A stretch of 64,000 bases of DNA from assembly GCF_022581195.2 (NCBI RefSeq), contig NC_061455.1, positions 12,852,189 to 12,916,188 of the forward strand, written 5' to 3'. Below are positions 11,978-24,000 of the stretch, piece by piece. How positions within the stretch are numbered: position 1 is the first letter of the stretch; each line of letters opens with the position of its first letter. The stretch comes from Helicoverpa zea (lineage: Eukaryota > Arthropoda > Insecta > Lepidoptera > Noctuidae). The position numbers and the translations under genes were made by a program. The notes under the pieces were generated by a model, which was not told the DNA's origin, ran no database searches, and was given only the letters and a program-made list of their open reading frames with translations.

Positions 11978-12822
11978 TTTATTATAATAAGCTAGTGCAA
12001 AATCTACATTAAACCAAGTACTATTCAAAAACTATAAATAACCCACATCTCAATTAACACCTCTACCAATTAAACATCATTTAATATTCCATATACCGTT
12101 TACTTATATCGTTTGACTGCCAAGATTCCATTGTGATGGAATTCACAGAAAATGGTTCCCCATCGGAATAACGGAAAAGGTGAACGAATGAGGGAGAACT
12201 CAGGAATTTAATAAGTATCGTGTTGTCTTTTTCTATTGTTATGCTATCTCTGTCTAGTGGTTTCTGCTGTTGACGGTGGTAAGGGTTATTATTGCGTTTG
12301 TACTGTTAATTAATGTTTATTGATTTTGTAGGCATGTTTTAGGTGTAATAGTTTCTCATTTTTATGTTGTGTCATTGATTTATTATCTGCATCGATTTCA
12401 TACACCGAATATTAAACTATTTTTGAAATTAATTTAAAGAAGACACAGTTACACCTATTTACTTAGGCACGTAATATAAATTAATAATAGTATTATTTCA
12501 CCAGGTTGTGCAATTTTTTTTTTTCTTGCAGCCTACCTTAGGATAAAGGATTTAGATAAAGGATTAGGATTTTTAAAACATTCTAAAAAATGCTGAAATG
12601 TTAATAATAAGACTTTCTACATAACCAACTTATATAAAAACAGTCTTTTTTTGGATACTGAAATTTTTCTCATCGATTTATGACCCAAATTCTTGTCGAA
12701 ATTGCCAATCCATCACAGGACCGTCCCGCGTTCCTATTGGCGTTTATTGGTCGCCCTACTCGCCTCTGTCAAGGCTGACTGTGACAAATTCTATAACCTT
12801 GCCTAGTAAATTATTTGAAACA
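11978..12822. other. Non-coding stretch
   Basis: No gene is supported. A poly-pyrimidine tract followed by CAG near 12510-12531 (plus strand) looks like a splice acceptor, but the following sequence is not coding-like. Confidence 0.4.
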
Positions 12823-13000
12823 TAAGGGTCAATTCCCACTGAAAGAGCAGCGGCCGGCCGCGGCCGGAAGAGCACGGAAAATTTAAGAGCGCGGCGCGGT
12901 GCGGCGCCGCGCGGCCCGCCGCGCTCGCGCTCAATCCTTGCAATTACGGCCGCTGCCGGCCGCTGCCGGCCGCTGCTCTTTCAGTGGGAATTGACCCTAA
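12823..13000. mobile_element. GC-rich MITE with TAA target duplication
   Basis: The element spans 826-997 of this kilobase (12826-12997, 172 bp). Its terminal inverted repeats begin GGGTCAATTCCCACTGAAAG and match perfectly for 33 bp by my reading. It is flanked on both sides by TAA, the 3-bp duplication expected of PIF/Harbinger transposons. The interior is very rich in CG and GGCCGG words, in strong contrast to the AT-rich surroundings, and holds no ORF. I infer a non-autonomous Harbinger-type MITE; the parent transposase is not in this window. Confidence 0.7.
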
Positions 13001-15929
13001 GACTCGAGATGTATTGGAAAGCAATATTTTTACTTACGAAGGAAGTCTCTAAAAGAACTTTTAATAGGTGGTGTAAAGAACTTGACTTTTTTTTATTTAT
13101 TGAGATTTTCCACAGCACAAACATTTTAAGCACAAGTACTATTTTAATACAATACCAATTATTAAGGGTGTATTTCGCGAGTTGTTTCAAGTTCTGCCTA
13201 TAGTGGTAAAAAGAAGCCAAGCAGAAATTGTCATCATCAGGGTAAATCCTCCAACTTCTACTAATAATAAACTAAGTACCCATTTAGTTTATACCCAATT
13301 TTTTTTACTATGCCTGATGTCGTATTTATTTACGTTAGACTCAGAATTGCCAAAGAGATAAGTAAAAAATAAAAGTCCTACCAAATAAAATAACAAAAAA
13401 TAACTTTAAAAACCAGCAATCATACAGACAAATTATGGAAACTGGTTAGTGAGGGGGAAAGCGATAAAATTCGAAAAGCAAGACTCGTAGCGCTCAGAGC
13501 GAGCGGAGCGTCCGAGCCGCGAACGAATGAGCGTATCTCCTCAAATGGAAACAACATGGCGAAAAAACCGAGTCAAGATAGATACTAAATTTGTTTTAAG
13601 GCTCCGTATGTATAGATAGCTGATTGAGCTTCGGATAATAAACAAAATATTATTATATTAATAGTATCATAAATAATATTAAGGATTTAGATAAGCTTAT
13701 AAGTTTTGTTAAGAAGAGTTGTTATTTTACTTCATAAGGTCAGAGGAATAAAGGCTATTTTTATTTTTTATTTTATTTATGTATAGATAATGGAAAAGAA
13801 TTTACTTTTGGTACGTTAAACACTTTTCAGAATGAATTGCATGTAGATAAAGTGCGAGTTTAAAAAATTAAGTCATTAATAGACATCAAAATGTTTATCT
13901 TATTTGGGCAATAGGGTTACTAAAAATGATTATGTGACCGTCAATTTTAAAGGATTGAAAGCCACACGTACACATGATATTATCATCTGGTTATGTTTTT
14001 TATGAAACCTGTTGATTTTAATAGGACTTCAAAAAGTAAATTATTAAAAGCTATACTTATACTTTTCATACTCTTCTGTCTACTGGCATCTCACAAGTTA
14101 CAAAACCATGAACATAAAATATTATTTGAGTGCGTCTAGAAAAGTACAAAGTGCGTAAGGATCCCCAAATTCGCGGCGCTCGGTCGGTTGGTCGGAATTT
14201 TTACGCGCACTGTTATAGGCTTCCCTGCTAATCTCTTAACTTTTAACTGGGAAACAATAAAACGTCGCCCCCACTGGCCACTGGAAAAAATATACATTTT
14301 GGTCAAAAAACTCGGATTACTGAGGATTTTTATTTGACAATGAAAACATGACGGCTTATAAGATTTGTTAATGGATTATTATGGAAAGTAAAATATTTTA
14401 TTCTGTGTCAAAAACAATTATCTTTAAAAATATTTAACTTATACGACATATTTACTAGTGCGCTTTTCTATGCCCTTTTTATTATCACAACAAAATAAAA
14501 TAAAAAAAGGAAATACGAACCCTAAATTGCATAACATTAAAGCATAATTTCGTAACGCAAACAAATGATGCAATATTCATCACGAGCCTGCACGCGGTAT
14601 GACAGCGTATTCATAGGGACAAGTAAAAGCGACTCGCCAGGGGACTGAGTTTACGACAAAACGCATAAATTCCGCGTCGTTTATTTAGTTTTTACTGCGT
14701 CTAGGCTTGGACTAGAGGGTGCATCTACATTCTACATGCATGGATTAAGTGCGGATGACTGGTTTAGATGTGAGGTTTGTTTTGTGTAGGGAATTTTGTT
14801 ATGAATTTTAAAATTGCTGTCGTAAAAAAATATGATGCGTTAAGCATTGTGAATATAAGTAAACAGAGAAGTGCACAGCGCTGTAGAATATTTTTAATAC
14901 ATAGTCATATGGATGAAAGCGATAAGCCGTTTTTCAGTAGAATACCCCAAAGGAAGGTTGACCAATTTACCTACATTGCATTTTATAACACTTTTACACC
15001 TACCTAAATACGTAGATTTTTTAAAGTGACTAAAAAATGCAAATTTAAAGTACCTTATACCTCTACTTATACAGTTTGAGTCCTCTAAGGCCTACCCACA
15101 GCGAGAAAGTTCGGGGTTCCAAAAAGTGCGTCGACCGGAACGAGACGCGACCTCACTTACAATTTCCTACGTTTCCGTAAAGGGCGGCCATGTTTAAAAT
15201 TTAAATGAGATATTTTTATCTGAGACATTAAAATTATCACGCATTGTGATACTTCTTTATGACGGACCTTTTAATTGGGGTGCTGCCTGCAAAGTTATAA
15301 AGCTTTTTTATTAGAGAAAAGGTCATTTTAATTTTTTTAAGCGTTTTCTTTTGGTACTTATGAAAAGTGACATCAATGTTAATGATAGGGATGTTTTTAT
15401 TTATTTTGACCGTATTTTTACTACATGTCAAGATTTACAATAATTAATTAATAAATTAATTAAATATTACTTCAATATACAAGACGTTTAAAAGACTTTG
15501 TTAAATACATATGTTTATTGAATACTAGAACCAACTAGAACCTTTTAATACAAACCATAAATTGAAATTGTTTTTTTTTTCAGTCGTAGACAGTGTTGTA
15601 TTAATTTATATGCTACTACTACTTCTGAGGTGTAAACCTCAATGCTCTAATTTCGCTACCTTAGCAGCCCCAAACTTACAACAACGATTCCATTTTCAAA
15701 TCCAACTTCAGACCGCTTACTTTCCTTATCACCACATTTATGTGTTCTCAAGCAATAATTGTGCCCATCAAAGGGTAATTTAGCAGGCACAACGAAGTAT
15801 GAAGCGTCTCGATCTTCGATAAGTTGCATAACAGTCGACTTGCATGCGGCGTTGCATGCACGTCTAATAGCAAGGTCTATTGCTTGTTCAGCTACACACG
15901 GGCTTGCGTTTTGACGAACAATGTTAGGA
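13001..15929. other. Non-coding stretch
   Basis: No gene is supported. GC-richer patches occur at 13484-13540, 14180-14220, 14580-14690 and 15110-15190. The last contains, on the minus strand, a Kozak-like ATG followed after about 30 nt by GTAAGT, which is too little to call an exon. Confidence 0.4.
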
Positions 15930-16250
15930 ACACGGAGGGAGGAAAGTTAACGGAGATGCTATATACCAGATAGGTCAGCCGCCTTTTTATAGGTCAATTA
16001 ACGTACGGTAGGTGTGATCGAAACGATCAGTTGCTAGAACTAACGAGGCGTTCGGGTTCCTTATTAAATCAAGAACAATCTGCCAACGATTGGTTTTGAT
16101 TGATTGATGATGATTCAAAGAAGACGTATGAGGGCTGAGCTGGTAATTTTCTTCGTCGCACGAACATCCGCAATTTGGCGCTCTTTCTTAGCAGATTTTG
16201 CATTTTGACATCTCCGCTAGTCATTTAGTTCTCCATGGTAAGGAATGTAT
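15930..16250 (+). repeat. Dispersed repeat family A, copy 3
   Basis: This copy has the same block order as 2745-3090: 'cggaggg..aaag', 'gagatg', 'ataggtca', 'cgaaacgatcagtt', 'aacgaggcgttcgggttc', 'aagaagacgtatgag', 'tggcgctctttcttagcaga', 'tttgcattttgacatctccg' and 'ttctccatgg'. It is more diverged from copies 1 and 2 than they are from each other. Confidence 0.55.
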
Positions 16251-18578
16251 CGTGTTTGTTTTGCGTGTTTGAGAAAAACATGAGTGTCGCGCTTTGTCAC
16301 GTTGAGTAATAGCCGGGTTCGTACAAACTGTCAGTTTGTCACTGTTTGTACATGTGCGCCCGTTGTTGTAATTATTTTACTGACGTTAATGGTGAAGCAT
16401 GAATATTGCGGAGATTTAACGCGTTTTACGTTTAAAATTTTATTTTTGCTGTTATCTAAGATTGACGTTAATTAAGTTGGCAGTGAAGTGTTGATATAAT
16501 AGCGGTGTTTAGCGCAATCGTGTTCGTGACTTTTAAAAGTTTGTTTATTTACTTTGTTATTTATTTATTTTTTGTTATAAAATTGTTTCAGTCTAGGTTT
16601 AACTTTATTGCTCGGGTATAAAATAGAAAAAGTTAATTTTATTATGACTGTCTGTAGGTCAAATATTTGTCCCATGTGGGACGAAAACAGTCATCTGTAA
16701 ATACAGATAGGCGACCAGACAGAGTTAATTTGTCACTTATATAATTAATAAGCAGCAACTTACTGTTTATATGGAAGAGTCGGTGACTAAATAAATACAG
16801 CAGTAACCTTGGGACACCGACTTCTAGAGCGCTGAATTGATTTTTTAGTTTTTTTTTTGGGCTAAATATATTTCCGTTTTTTGCATTTTTTTTTTCAATT
16901 TAAGTAACTAAAAAATTCGACTAAATATTATCCCGTATATTTCACAGTTTCGAGCCAATGATGAGGCTTCCTGCCCCCATGTAGGTGTTCAATCGACTTA
17001 TAGTCAAACATTTGATACCATCGCCATGTACACATGTTAAATTACTGTGAAAATAATAGAGAAACCCGTGTCGATTTCAAACTTCCATAGTTTCTACGAA
17101 TGACTGTTTAATAGGTTTTTATAGTTAGAAATTCTAGGTTTCTAAAATAATGCTTAGAGAATTGAACCAACCAGAGAAGATTTGCTTGCCTTTTCGTCTG
17201 CTAAACTAAAGGAACGAGCGCGTCACTTATACCTACTAGTATGTATTATGTGTGCTTGAAGTTTATGTTGGTGTTTGTAAATTTATTAGCATTCGTGCGT
17301 CATTATGTGTTCGAAAATTCGAAATGCTGTCATTATTTTTTGCATTGCCTGGTCGCACGCGCGTAATATTTTTCTTTTTTTTTCCTGAGATTTGTACCCA
17401 TGGCGGTTCTAGTAAATTAAATGCTCCAAGAAATAATGTGTTAAGCTTTCATTTCTCGAGTGAGTCATGCATGCGAAGGTTGATTTGAAGATGTTATCAT
17501 CCACTACGTAATTGATTGTATAGATGTAGATAGACAGACAGAAATAGCGGTAATGGATACGTTTAACTGACTATCCGTGTAAGTAGTCGAATAGGCTGAT
17601 TGCGTCACTGATGTAACGAGGATAGATAAGTGGTAGGTTAAACTTTGAAGGGTTAATTTTATACTTATCAATGTATATAGGTAAATGAATTTGTATATTA
17701 TAGAAACTGTAGGTAACAGCCATAATTATATGAAGCTAACTGAGTGTAGGATCGCTTCCTATTTAACAGTTAGATGTCTAGTTGGATCAAATAGCACACT
17801 AAACTAAGTTAATTTCTAAAGTAACAGACGTCAAACGACGTTTTTTTTTTAATAAGAAGCAACTGAAAAAATATAGAGAAGTAAGAGACACCCGAATCTC
17901 TCACAAAAAAACACTTAACCACACAACAAAATAAACACCAATCATTACCTATAAAAACCGAAACACCTTCATAAACCGAATCAATGTAGCATGAGGCACG
18001 TGTGAATTAAGTTGTACGCGATACTATGAGCTGCGGAATCGTAAATCTGAACAACTATCTGCAATACACTAGATGTCTGGAGAGCACTTAGTACTGTCCT
18101 CGACTTGCGGGGGTGGTGCAAGGGAAAGGAAGTTCCGATTTTTAGAAAAAGTTGCTAAAAGGTAGCGCTAGAAAAGGCATATTCCTTGGAAGTATTTAAA
18201 TATCATTTCGTTTTGTGTTTTTTTCGCTTTTGTGTCTTATTACTTTTTAAGGCATTATTACTTAAATGCACCCTAAAAGTAAGCTGAGAGTAGTATCAAT
18301 ACTGTAAATAAATAGGACTACAAAAGGTCTTTCAAAACGTCAACCTAGTAGCACGGTTCTAAGGACTGGGTCTCTTCGAGAAGAGCCCGCAAGGAACTAC
18401 ATAAAAGCCTGAAGAAAAAAAAAACTGGATCTAAACTGCTGCTATTTATTAACCTTATCTACTCATTACAATTATTATAAACAATCTCATCCTAGCAGAA
18501 AACTGTGAAATTAAATAAACCCGCTATCGCTTAAACCTTACACCACATCTTCACAATCGGCTATACCGGTTTATGCTC
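16251..18578. other. Non-coding stretch
   Basis: I see no supported gene. ORFs at 16284-16475 and 17252-17488 are short, have no motif and are not splice-flanked. Poly-T tracts occur near 16849 and 17375. Confidence 0.4.
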
Positions 18579-18736
18579 TTTTTAGCGCCGTGCAAAGAGC
18601 TCACGACGTCTCGGGGGCAGCAGCTGTGCCTGGAGAGCCCTAGTGGGGGGCAGTTGTTAGTCTCACTCGCTGTTGTGTGTGGAAAACTGAACAATATTTA
18701 CTTAAGAATTTTCTAGAATATACGTCGCTTATGGAC
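18579..18736. repeat. Local duplication, unit 1
   Basis: This is the first unit of a direct repeat of about 158 bp; the second is 18783-18940, offset 204 bp. The two differ at only a handful of positions, mostly in the C/G run. On the minus strand each unit contains CTAAC, a C-rich tract, a 3' AG and then 35 nt followed by GTGAGC, so the unit could be a duplicated mini-exon with its intron flanks (18605-18639). The duplication is certain; the exon reading is a hypothesis. Confidence 0.7.
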
Positions 18737-18782
18737 AAAACTGGTAGTCTTAATTGGGTGAAATATTTATGATAAAAATAGC

Positions 18783-18940
18783 TTTTTAGCGCCGTGCAAA
18801 GAGCTCACGACGTCTCGGGGGCAGCAGCTGTGCCCAGAAAGCCCTATGGGGGGGCAGTTGTTAGTCTCACTCGCTGTTGTGTGTGGAAAACTGAACAATA
18901 TTTACTTAAGAATTTTCTAGAATATACGTCTCTTATGGAC
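18783..18940. repeat. Local duplication, unit 2
   Basis: This is the second unit of the 158-bp direct repeat. The candidate mini-exon here is 18809-18843 on the minus strand, preceded by CTAAC and a run of C and followed by GTGAGC. It starts with two bases that would complete the codon left open by the exon at 20120-20211 and is open in that phase. An alternative is that both units are copies of an unrecognised repeat. Confidence 0.7.
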
Positions 18941-19659
18941 TAATGGAACTGTCGCTATATTGGTTCAGGCTCCGTTTTTTCATTCTTTACAATTTTAGGC
19001 AAAAAATATATGGTTTATTGTCACGTGTCTGTTATTACCCTGGTAAGTATATAACATATAATTTTTAATTTAATTATGTTCTGTGATTTCTATGTTAGTA
19101 CTAAATCATACAAAACTAAAACAACTACAAGTCCTCAGCAACAAAACGATTCACATCCACAGTTTCAACTTTCCACCAGTTCATACACTTTCCTCGGAAA
19201 GCCGTAGGAAAGATAAAAAAACGAAACGAACACAGTTCGCGATAGTTTTTAATTCTAATTGATTTTTAAGCTTACGGACTAACTCGGCGTGCTCGCGGCC
19301 GAAAGAGCTTAACTGTTCGAAAAGCCGCATCGAGCCCTACTGTTGCAGACCTATGTGGAATCTGGTGGAATTATAAAATTAATTTGTAAAATTACATAGT
19401 TCCTACATACTGATTTTTGCATTTATATGGAAGTACGAGAATAACGCCTATGTCACGAGAACTATTCTGGACACTTCATATCTTCGTCGTTATAATATGG
19501 GCTATGTAACAATGAACCTAACTGGCAAATAGGCATAGCAGAATAATTTATATTTATTTTTTTTAGGCGACGTTGGACAAGAAATGGATTCTGCGAAAAT
19601 TCCCACTACGCGGTAAAAAATACGTTTAATGTCTGTAGGTAAATTTGGCCGCAAATAAT
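18941..19659. other. Non-coding stretch
   Basis: No gene or recognised repeat is seen. A GC-richer patch at 19280-19340 has no coding frame. Confidence 0.4.
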
Positions 19660-19857
19660 ATATCTATACATATATATATATATATAAATGAAACCCGCTT
19701 TCCGTTGTCACGACATAACATGAAAACGGCTTGACCGATTTGGCTGAAAATTAGAGGGGAGGTAACTTAGACCAGGGAGAAGGTTTTAAGATAGTAGATA
19801 GAAGTTTTTGTCACCATCCGGCTACGGGACGTGGGTGAAACCGCGGGCGAAACCTAG
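19660..19857 (+). mobile_element. Lep1/Helitron-like repeat with TA microsatellite
   Basis: A TA-dinucleotide run (about 19670-19687) leads into 'cggcttgaccgatttggctg', then 'ggctacgggacgtgggtgaa' and an end in CTAG followed by T. The block order matches the repeat at 5500-5719. Confidence 0.5.
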
Positions 19858-19919
19858 TAATAATATGATGATGATGATGTCCTCCGAGCCGATTATCGGC
19901 TACGGCGGCTGTTCTCATG

Positions 19920-20090
19920 GACATATTATAATATGTGCACAAGCATTTGCGCAGACACAGGTGCACTCCCTATTCCTTAACTCTCATAGCCCGATGGGAC
20001 GGCAATCCGACACGACCGGAGAGAGATCAGGCGCAGGACCGACATTTACGTGCTCTCCAATGCACGGGTGTATCAATCACTGGGGATGCT
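19920..20090 (+). repeat. Dispersed repeat family B, copy 1
   Basis: This repeat is about 165 bp. Its shared blocks are 'cacaagcatttgcgcagaca', 'ctctcatagcccgatggga', 'cggcaatccgacacgaccgg', 'agagagatcaggcgcagga' and 'gtgctctcca.tgcacg.gtgtatca'. Other copies are at 36465-36625 (plus) and 48635-48775 (minus). It lies just downstream (on the plus strand) of the exon at 20120-20211. Class unknown; the overlapping 95-codon ORF is not a gene. Confidence 0.6.
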
Positions 20091-20119
20091 GGTGAGTAAT
20101 AATATAAACATGAACTCAC

Positions 20120-20211
20120 GTGATGAATACCCCTCGCCGAGCATGAGCAAGGTGGGGGTGAACTCGTACGTGCTCAGCGCTTCCATCTCCAGGAGATGCA
20201 TCAGCTCCAGT
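20120..20211 (-). CDS. Internal coding exon of an unidentified host gene
   Basis: On the minus strand a pyrimidine-rich acceptor (TTTTCTTCCAG) precedes 92 nt, followed by the donor GTGAGT. The frame is phase 2 in, phase 1 out, and its codons are strikingly GC3-rich (CTG, GAG, CTC, ACG, TAC, ACC), unlike all surrounding sequence. The frame joins perfectly to the ATG in the exon at 34467-34508. The peptide begins RLELMHLLEMEALSTY and continues EFTPTLLMLGEG; it is leucine/acidic in its first half and looks helical. I do not recognise the protein. A second frame is also open through this exon, but its codon use is poor. Downstream exons would lie at lower coordinates or outside the window. Confidence 0.6.
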
Positions 20212-20862
20212 CTGGAAGAAAACAATGGTATGGTAAGAACTATAAAACTAAACTGTAGAAGGTCATGACAGTCAAATTCTATGGCGAAGGCATAATGAAC
20301 ATACCTACATGTTACCTTTTGCTGTCTTCTGCGGAACGTAGGTAAGCTTGTCCTTTGTTATTTTACCGCAAGATTACAAATTCTATCAGCAATTTTTATG
20401 TAATAAGTGTCATAAAGACACACATACTTATTCTTTCGTAATATTAAAGTTTTGTTTGGTACTCGTGCAAAAACAATTGCGTTAGCGCAGACCAGCTAAA
20501 TCTTTAAATCTTAAAAAATATATTTACCCAATATAAAAAACACAATAATAAAGGATATCTCTCCAGTCCATCTGTAATGCGTTCGATTAAAATGTTAATA
20601 TCTTATCTACATCAACTTTATCCGACGCCTTCAAACTTATCGAGGTCCAACTAAACCGCCCATGAATAATACATGTGCTGCCATCTGTTATTTTAAACAG
20701 GCAACGTCTTCCCAGTTTTAATATTACATTACAGTTTTAATATAGAATAATTATGGTAATGTCAGACATTGTGGGCAATGGATGTAACTGATTGGGTGTT
20801 TGAATTTGTACGGTCAATTGTTGGGCAAGTTTTTGGACTTATTGTTTTATTTGTAGTAGCAT
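20212..20862 (-). other. Start of a 14.3-kb intron
   Basis: This is the acceptor-proximal part of the inferred intron between the exons at 34467-34508 and 20120-20211. It contains no coding block and no recognised repeat. Confidence 0.4.
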
Positions 20863-21010
20863 CGACCAAAGAAACGATGGATGGATTGTGTGAAAGTAGA
20901 TATGGTAAGAAAGAATGTTACTTGTGAGATGACGGCAGACAGAAGAGTATGGAAGAAGAAAACATGCTGCGCCGACCCCAAATAAAATTGGGATAAGGGC
21001 AGGAGGATGA
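20863..21010 (+). pseudogene. 3' end of a LINE reverse-transcriptase ORF
   Basis: The frame from 20863 to the stop at 20983-20985 encodes a 40-residue tail beginning RPKKRWMDCVK, with W, K and R enriched, ending KKKTCCADPK. This is the classic C-terminal tail of lepidopteran RTE-type LINE polyproteins. It is followed by 'attgggataagggcaggagg' and a 'gatgatga' tail, as in the SINE-like family of this window. Only the 3' end was retained, as is usual for 5'-truncated LINE insertions. Confidence 0.7.
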
Positions 21011-24000
21011 TGACATTTTTGGTTAAATTTTCATTTATCTATGTAGACTCTTCAATAACTACAATCACTTAACATGTTACCATAATTCATTAATTAACTG
21101 GACCACACATTGATGGATTGGACTGGACCACACCGTAATAAAAAAAAACAAATGCCATTAAATTATGCCTAGGATACCTGCAAACAACTTATCACTTTCA
21201 AAATGTCCCCTGAGCACCTACAACTACTACTTTTGACTATTAGTAGTTTTGTTTTAATAAAAGAATCAAACTCCTCGTCCCAAAATCCTCAACGCAGTTC
21301 GGTAGGCGGAGTCACCGCGTGTATTCCGCGCGCGTCCCGCACAAACCCGATAACGTAACGCTGCAACTTGCAGACTCAATTCCAGGAACACGATTACACA
21401 GCGATGGGGACTACAGTTGAATCTAAGAGGGAGTTTTTGGGGATTTTTGGAAGATGAAGTTTTAGGGGTAGTGTGAGTGAAAACATGGCCTAAAAGTTGC
21501 AACCCAGCAGGTCTCTATAACGCACGAATAAATCCCCATTTACCATCGTGGGTAAAATAGCTGTAATTTTAACATTTACTATTATTCAATACCTTGAATC
21601 AGTATTTTTAACCGACTGTCAAGAAGGGTTATCTTTTGAGTGTATCTTGTTATGTTTATAATGCTTTCAGTTTATATATTTTTAAAGTGAAAAGTTTTGT
21701 TTTGTCTAAGTTAAAAAAGTCTCAAAAACTTCAAATTATTAGTCAAAAGGTCTCATATGAAATGACAATCAGAAGGCAATAACTGCACCAGAAAAGTCAG
21801 TCATTACCATACCACATTCGACAATATTTCTCCATAGTAAATATTCACGCGTTATAAAAGTCAACTGAGCAAAACATCGGCCGTCCGTAACTCGCGGCAA
21901 GGCTGGGCCCTGTTTACGCACCATTGCAGACTTTAAAATCGTTCACCTTTTCATAGCTTTAACTGTACTTTTTGTAAGAGCTCTTATGTTCGACAAAACG
22001 AGTTTCTTTCTATAGGAAAAATTGAAATAAATGTCATCGAAAAGTCAGTTATGTGTGACTGACACAATAAATGCTACGACATAGCTGTCACTACGCCGTA
22101 GCGCTACGTGATCGTAGCAGATAAAATCGTGTTCGCGTGTAGAATCTTTCTAGCTCTAGAATCGTGTAATTTTACCCGACTACCAAGAAGGGTCATGTTT
22201 TTCTTCAAATAATTTCGTTATTTAACATTTTTCTCGCAGAAGGTTTTTTTTATTTTTCCTTTCTAAATTCACCTAAACGATTATTCCACCAATAAAAACA
22301 TCCAAAATAACTTGAACTTCCCAATTCCACGAGTTCTCCAAAGCCCGTTTATTGCTGCTTTCAGATAAACACACTCACATACCTCCGAAAATCGAAAAGC
22401 GTTCCGACACCATCCAATATTAGCACAAGCATTTACCGCGGACCTTTTAAAATGAAATAACAAGAAAAAACATGCCAGTTATTTGCAGCGGTTGACAATA
22501 ACGGTTTAGTGGAGCAAATACCGGTTTTTTTGCCCCCCTCTCCCCCCTTTTACGAGCATCGGTATTATTGAATTTCGCGAATGTAACGCAAAAAGCCGAT
22601 ATCATGTAATCGCCAAAGGGCTGAATTGTGATTTTGAGGGCACTTGCCGCAAATCCTTTAGGGAATTTTTATCTGTTTGTTTATTTTAGTGTTTCGGGTC
22701 TACTTTTACACGCAGTTAAGCCATGTTATGGGTTTTTGTCTCGAGATATTGGATAAGATGTTTTGTGTTGGCTCATTAAAAGCGTTTGTTGGTTTGTTGT
22801 CCCTTCGTGAAAGATAATATTGCCCTTCATTTTAGAATATTTGAAAGCAGATTTTTTTGGCAAAAGTTGTTTTATTTACCGACACCTTAATTGACCAGTT
22901 TAACGTCACTGGAACTTAGGTGTCAACTATATTAAAGTCCGCACTACTTCTAACCCAGCCTGCTTGTTCCCCATAGCACAAATCGTGCTTATTTACGTGG
23001 CGTCGGGCTTGCACCTGTCTCGCGTCCTATTGGTGATTCTCGTTATTGTGGCGCCGTTTGTTAGAGCTTGGCCACCTCAGGCGAGTCACACACTACCACT
23101 ATCTATAAGGCTAGGCTACTTATTAATCAAATGCTCAATACATTATTCTGCTTCAGTAAAAAAAAAAACTTTGGCATTTGACTTTACGAAAACTTTTTTG
23201 AAATGTAAAATATGCCAAAGTATTTTTTTTTTTTTAATTAATCACCAGAGCTCAACGTGGTAGTGTGAGACCCACCCTAAAGACGAGAAGTGAACAAGAT
23301 TTTTGGTGTTTCTCAGCTTGGGGTTGAATTTTGGAAATAATTGTTTGGGTAAATGAGGCGAGTTTTCCTCGTACAATGCATTAATAGGGAAAGCTAAAGT
23401 GAGGGAGAAAATTGCGTTGCTTTTGGTAGATTTTTCCTTGCATCATATTTCCTTAGCTTGCCAACTGTATACTTTTTTATCATTTCATAGATCTTTGAAC
23501 TAAATATCAGAGCGTTTTTTTATAGGACAACATACTTTATCTATATTGTTTTCAGCTTCTGATAGCCTACTTTTGCTTTCATGTAAACGAAATAAAGAAA
23601 TCGGCTGCCAAAAAGCTGAAAGGCCTCAAACACTTTCAAGGCAAATGGGAAGGACCAATATTTGATTTCACTTGAAGCCTGCGTACATTGAGTGAGTAAA
23701 CGACATACATAGTCACATCATTTGCTTACTTCTTGAAAACCTATTACTACGTGAGAAAGGTCTTATTACAGCAAAACTGTAACAAAATAGGTATTTTGTT
23801 ACAGTTTTGACTAAAAGTGACCCAAAAAAATATTTCAGTAAAAATCATGACAAAATTATGTATATATTTACATATTATTTTTAAAGATACCAGGATATTC
23901 GAAAAATTGTTCCAACATTTCATATTTTATTCGCTACATTTATAAAAAATATATGCAAATTAATTTACTAACAAATTCCCTGTGACGAACGTCCGCGGCA

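Noticed and set aside
15130..15192. Minus-strand ATG with Kozak context followed by GTAAGT as a first exon
   Set aside because: Only about 10 codons are present, with no partner exon identified in phase.
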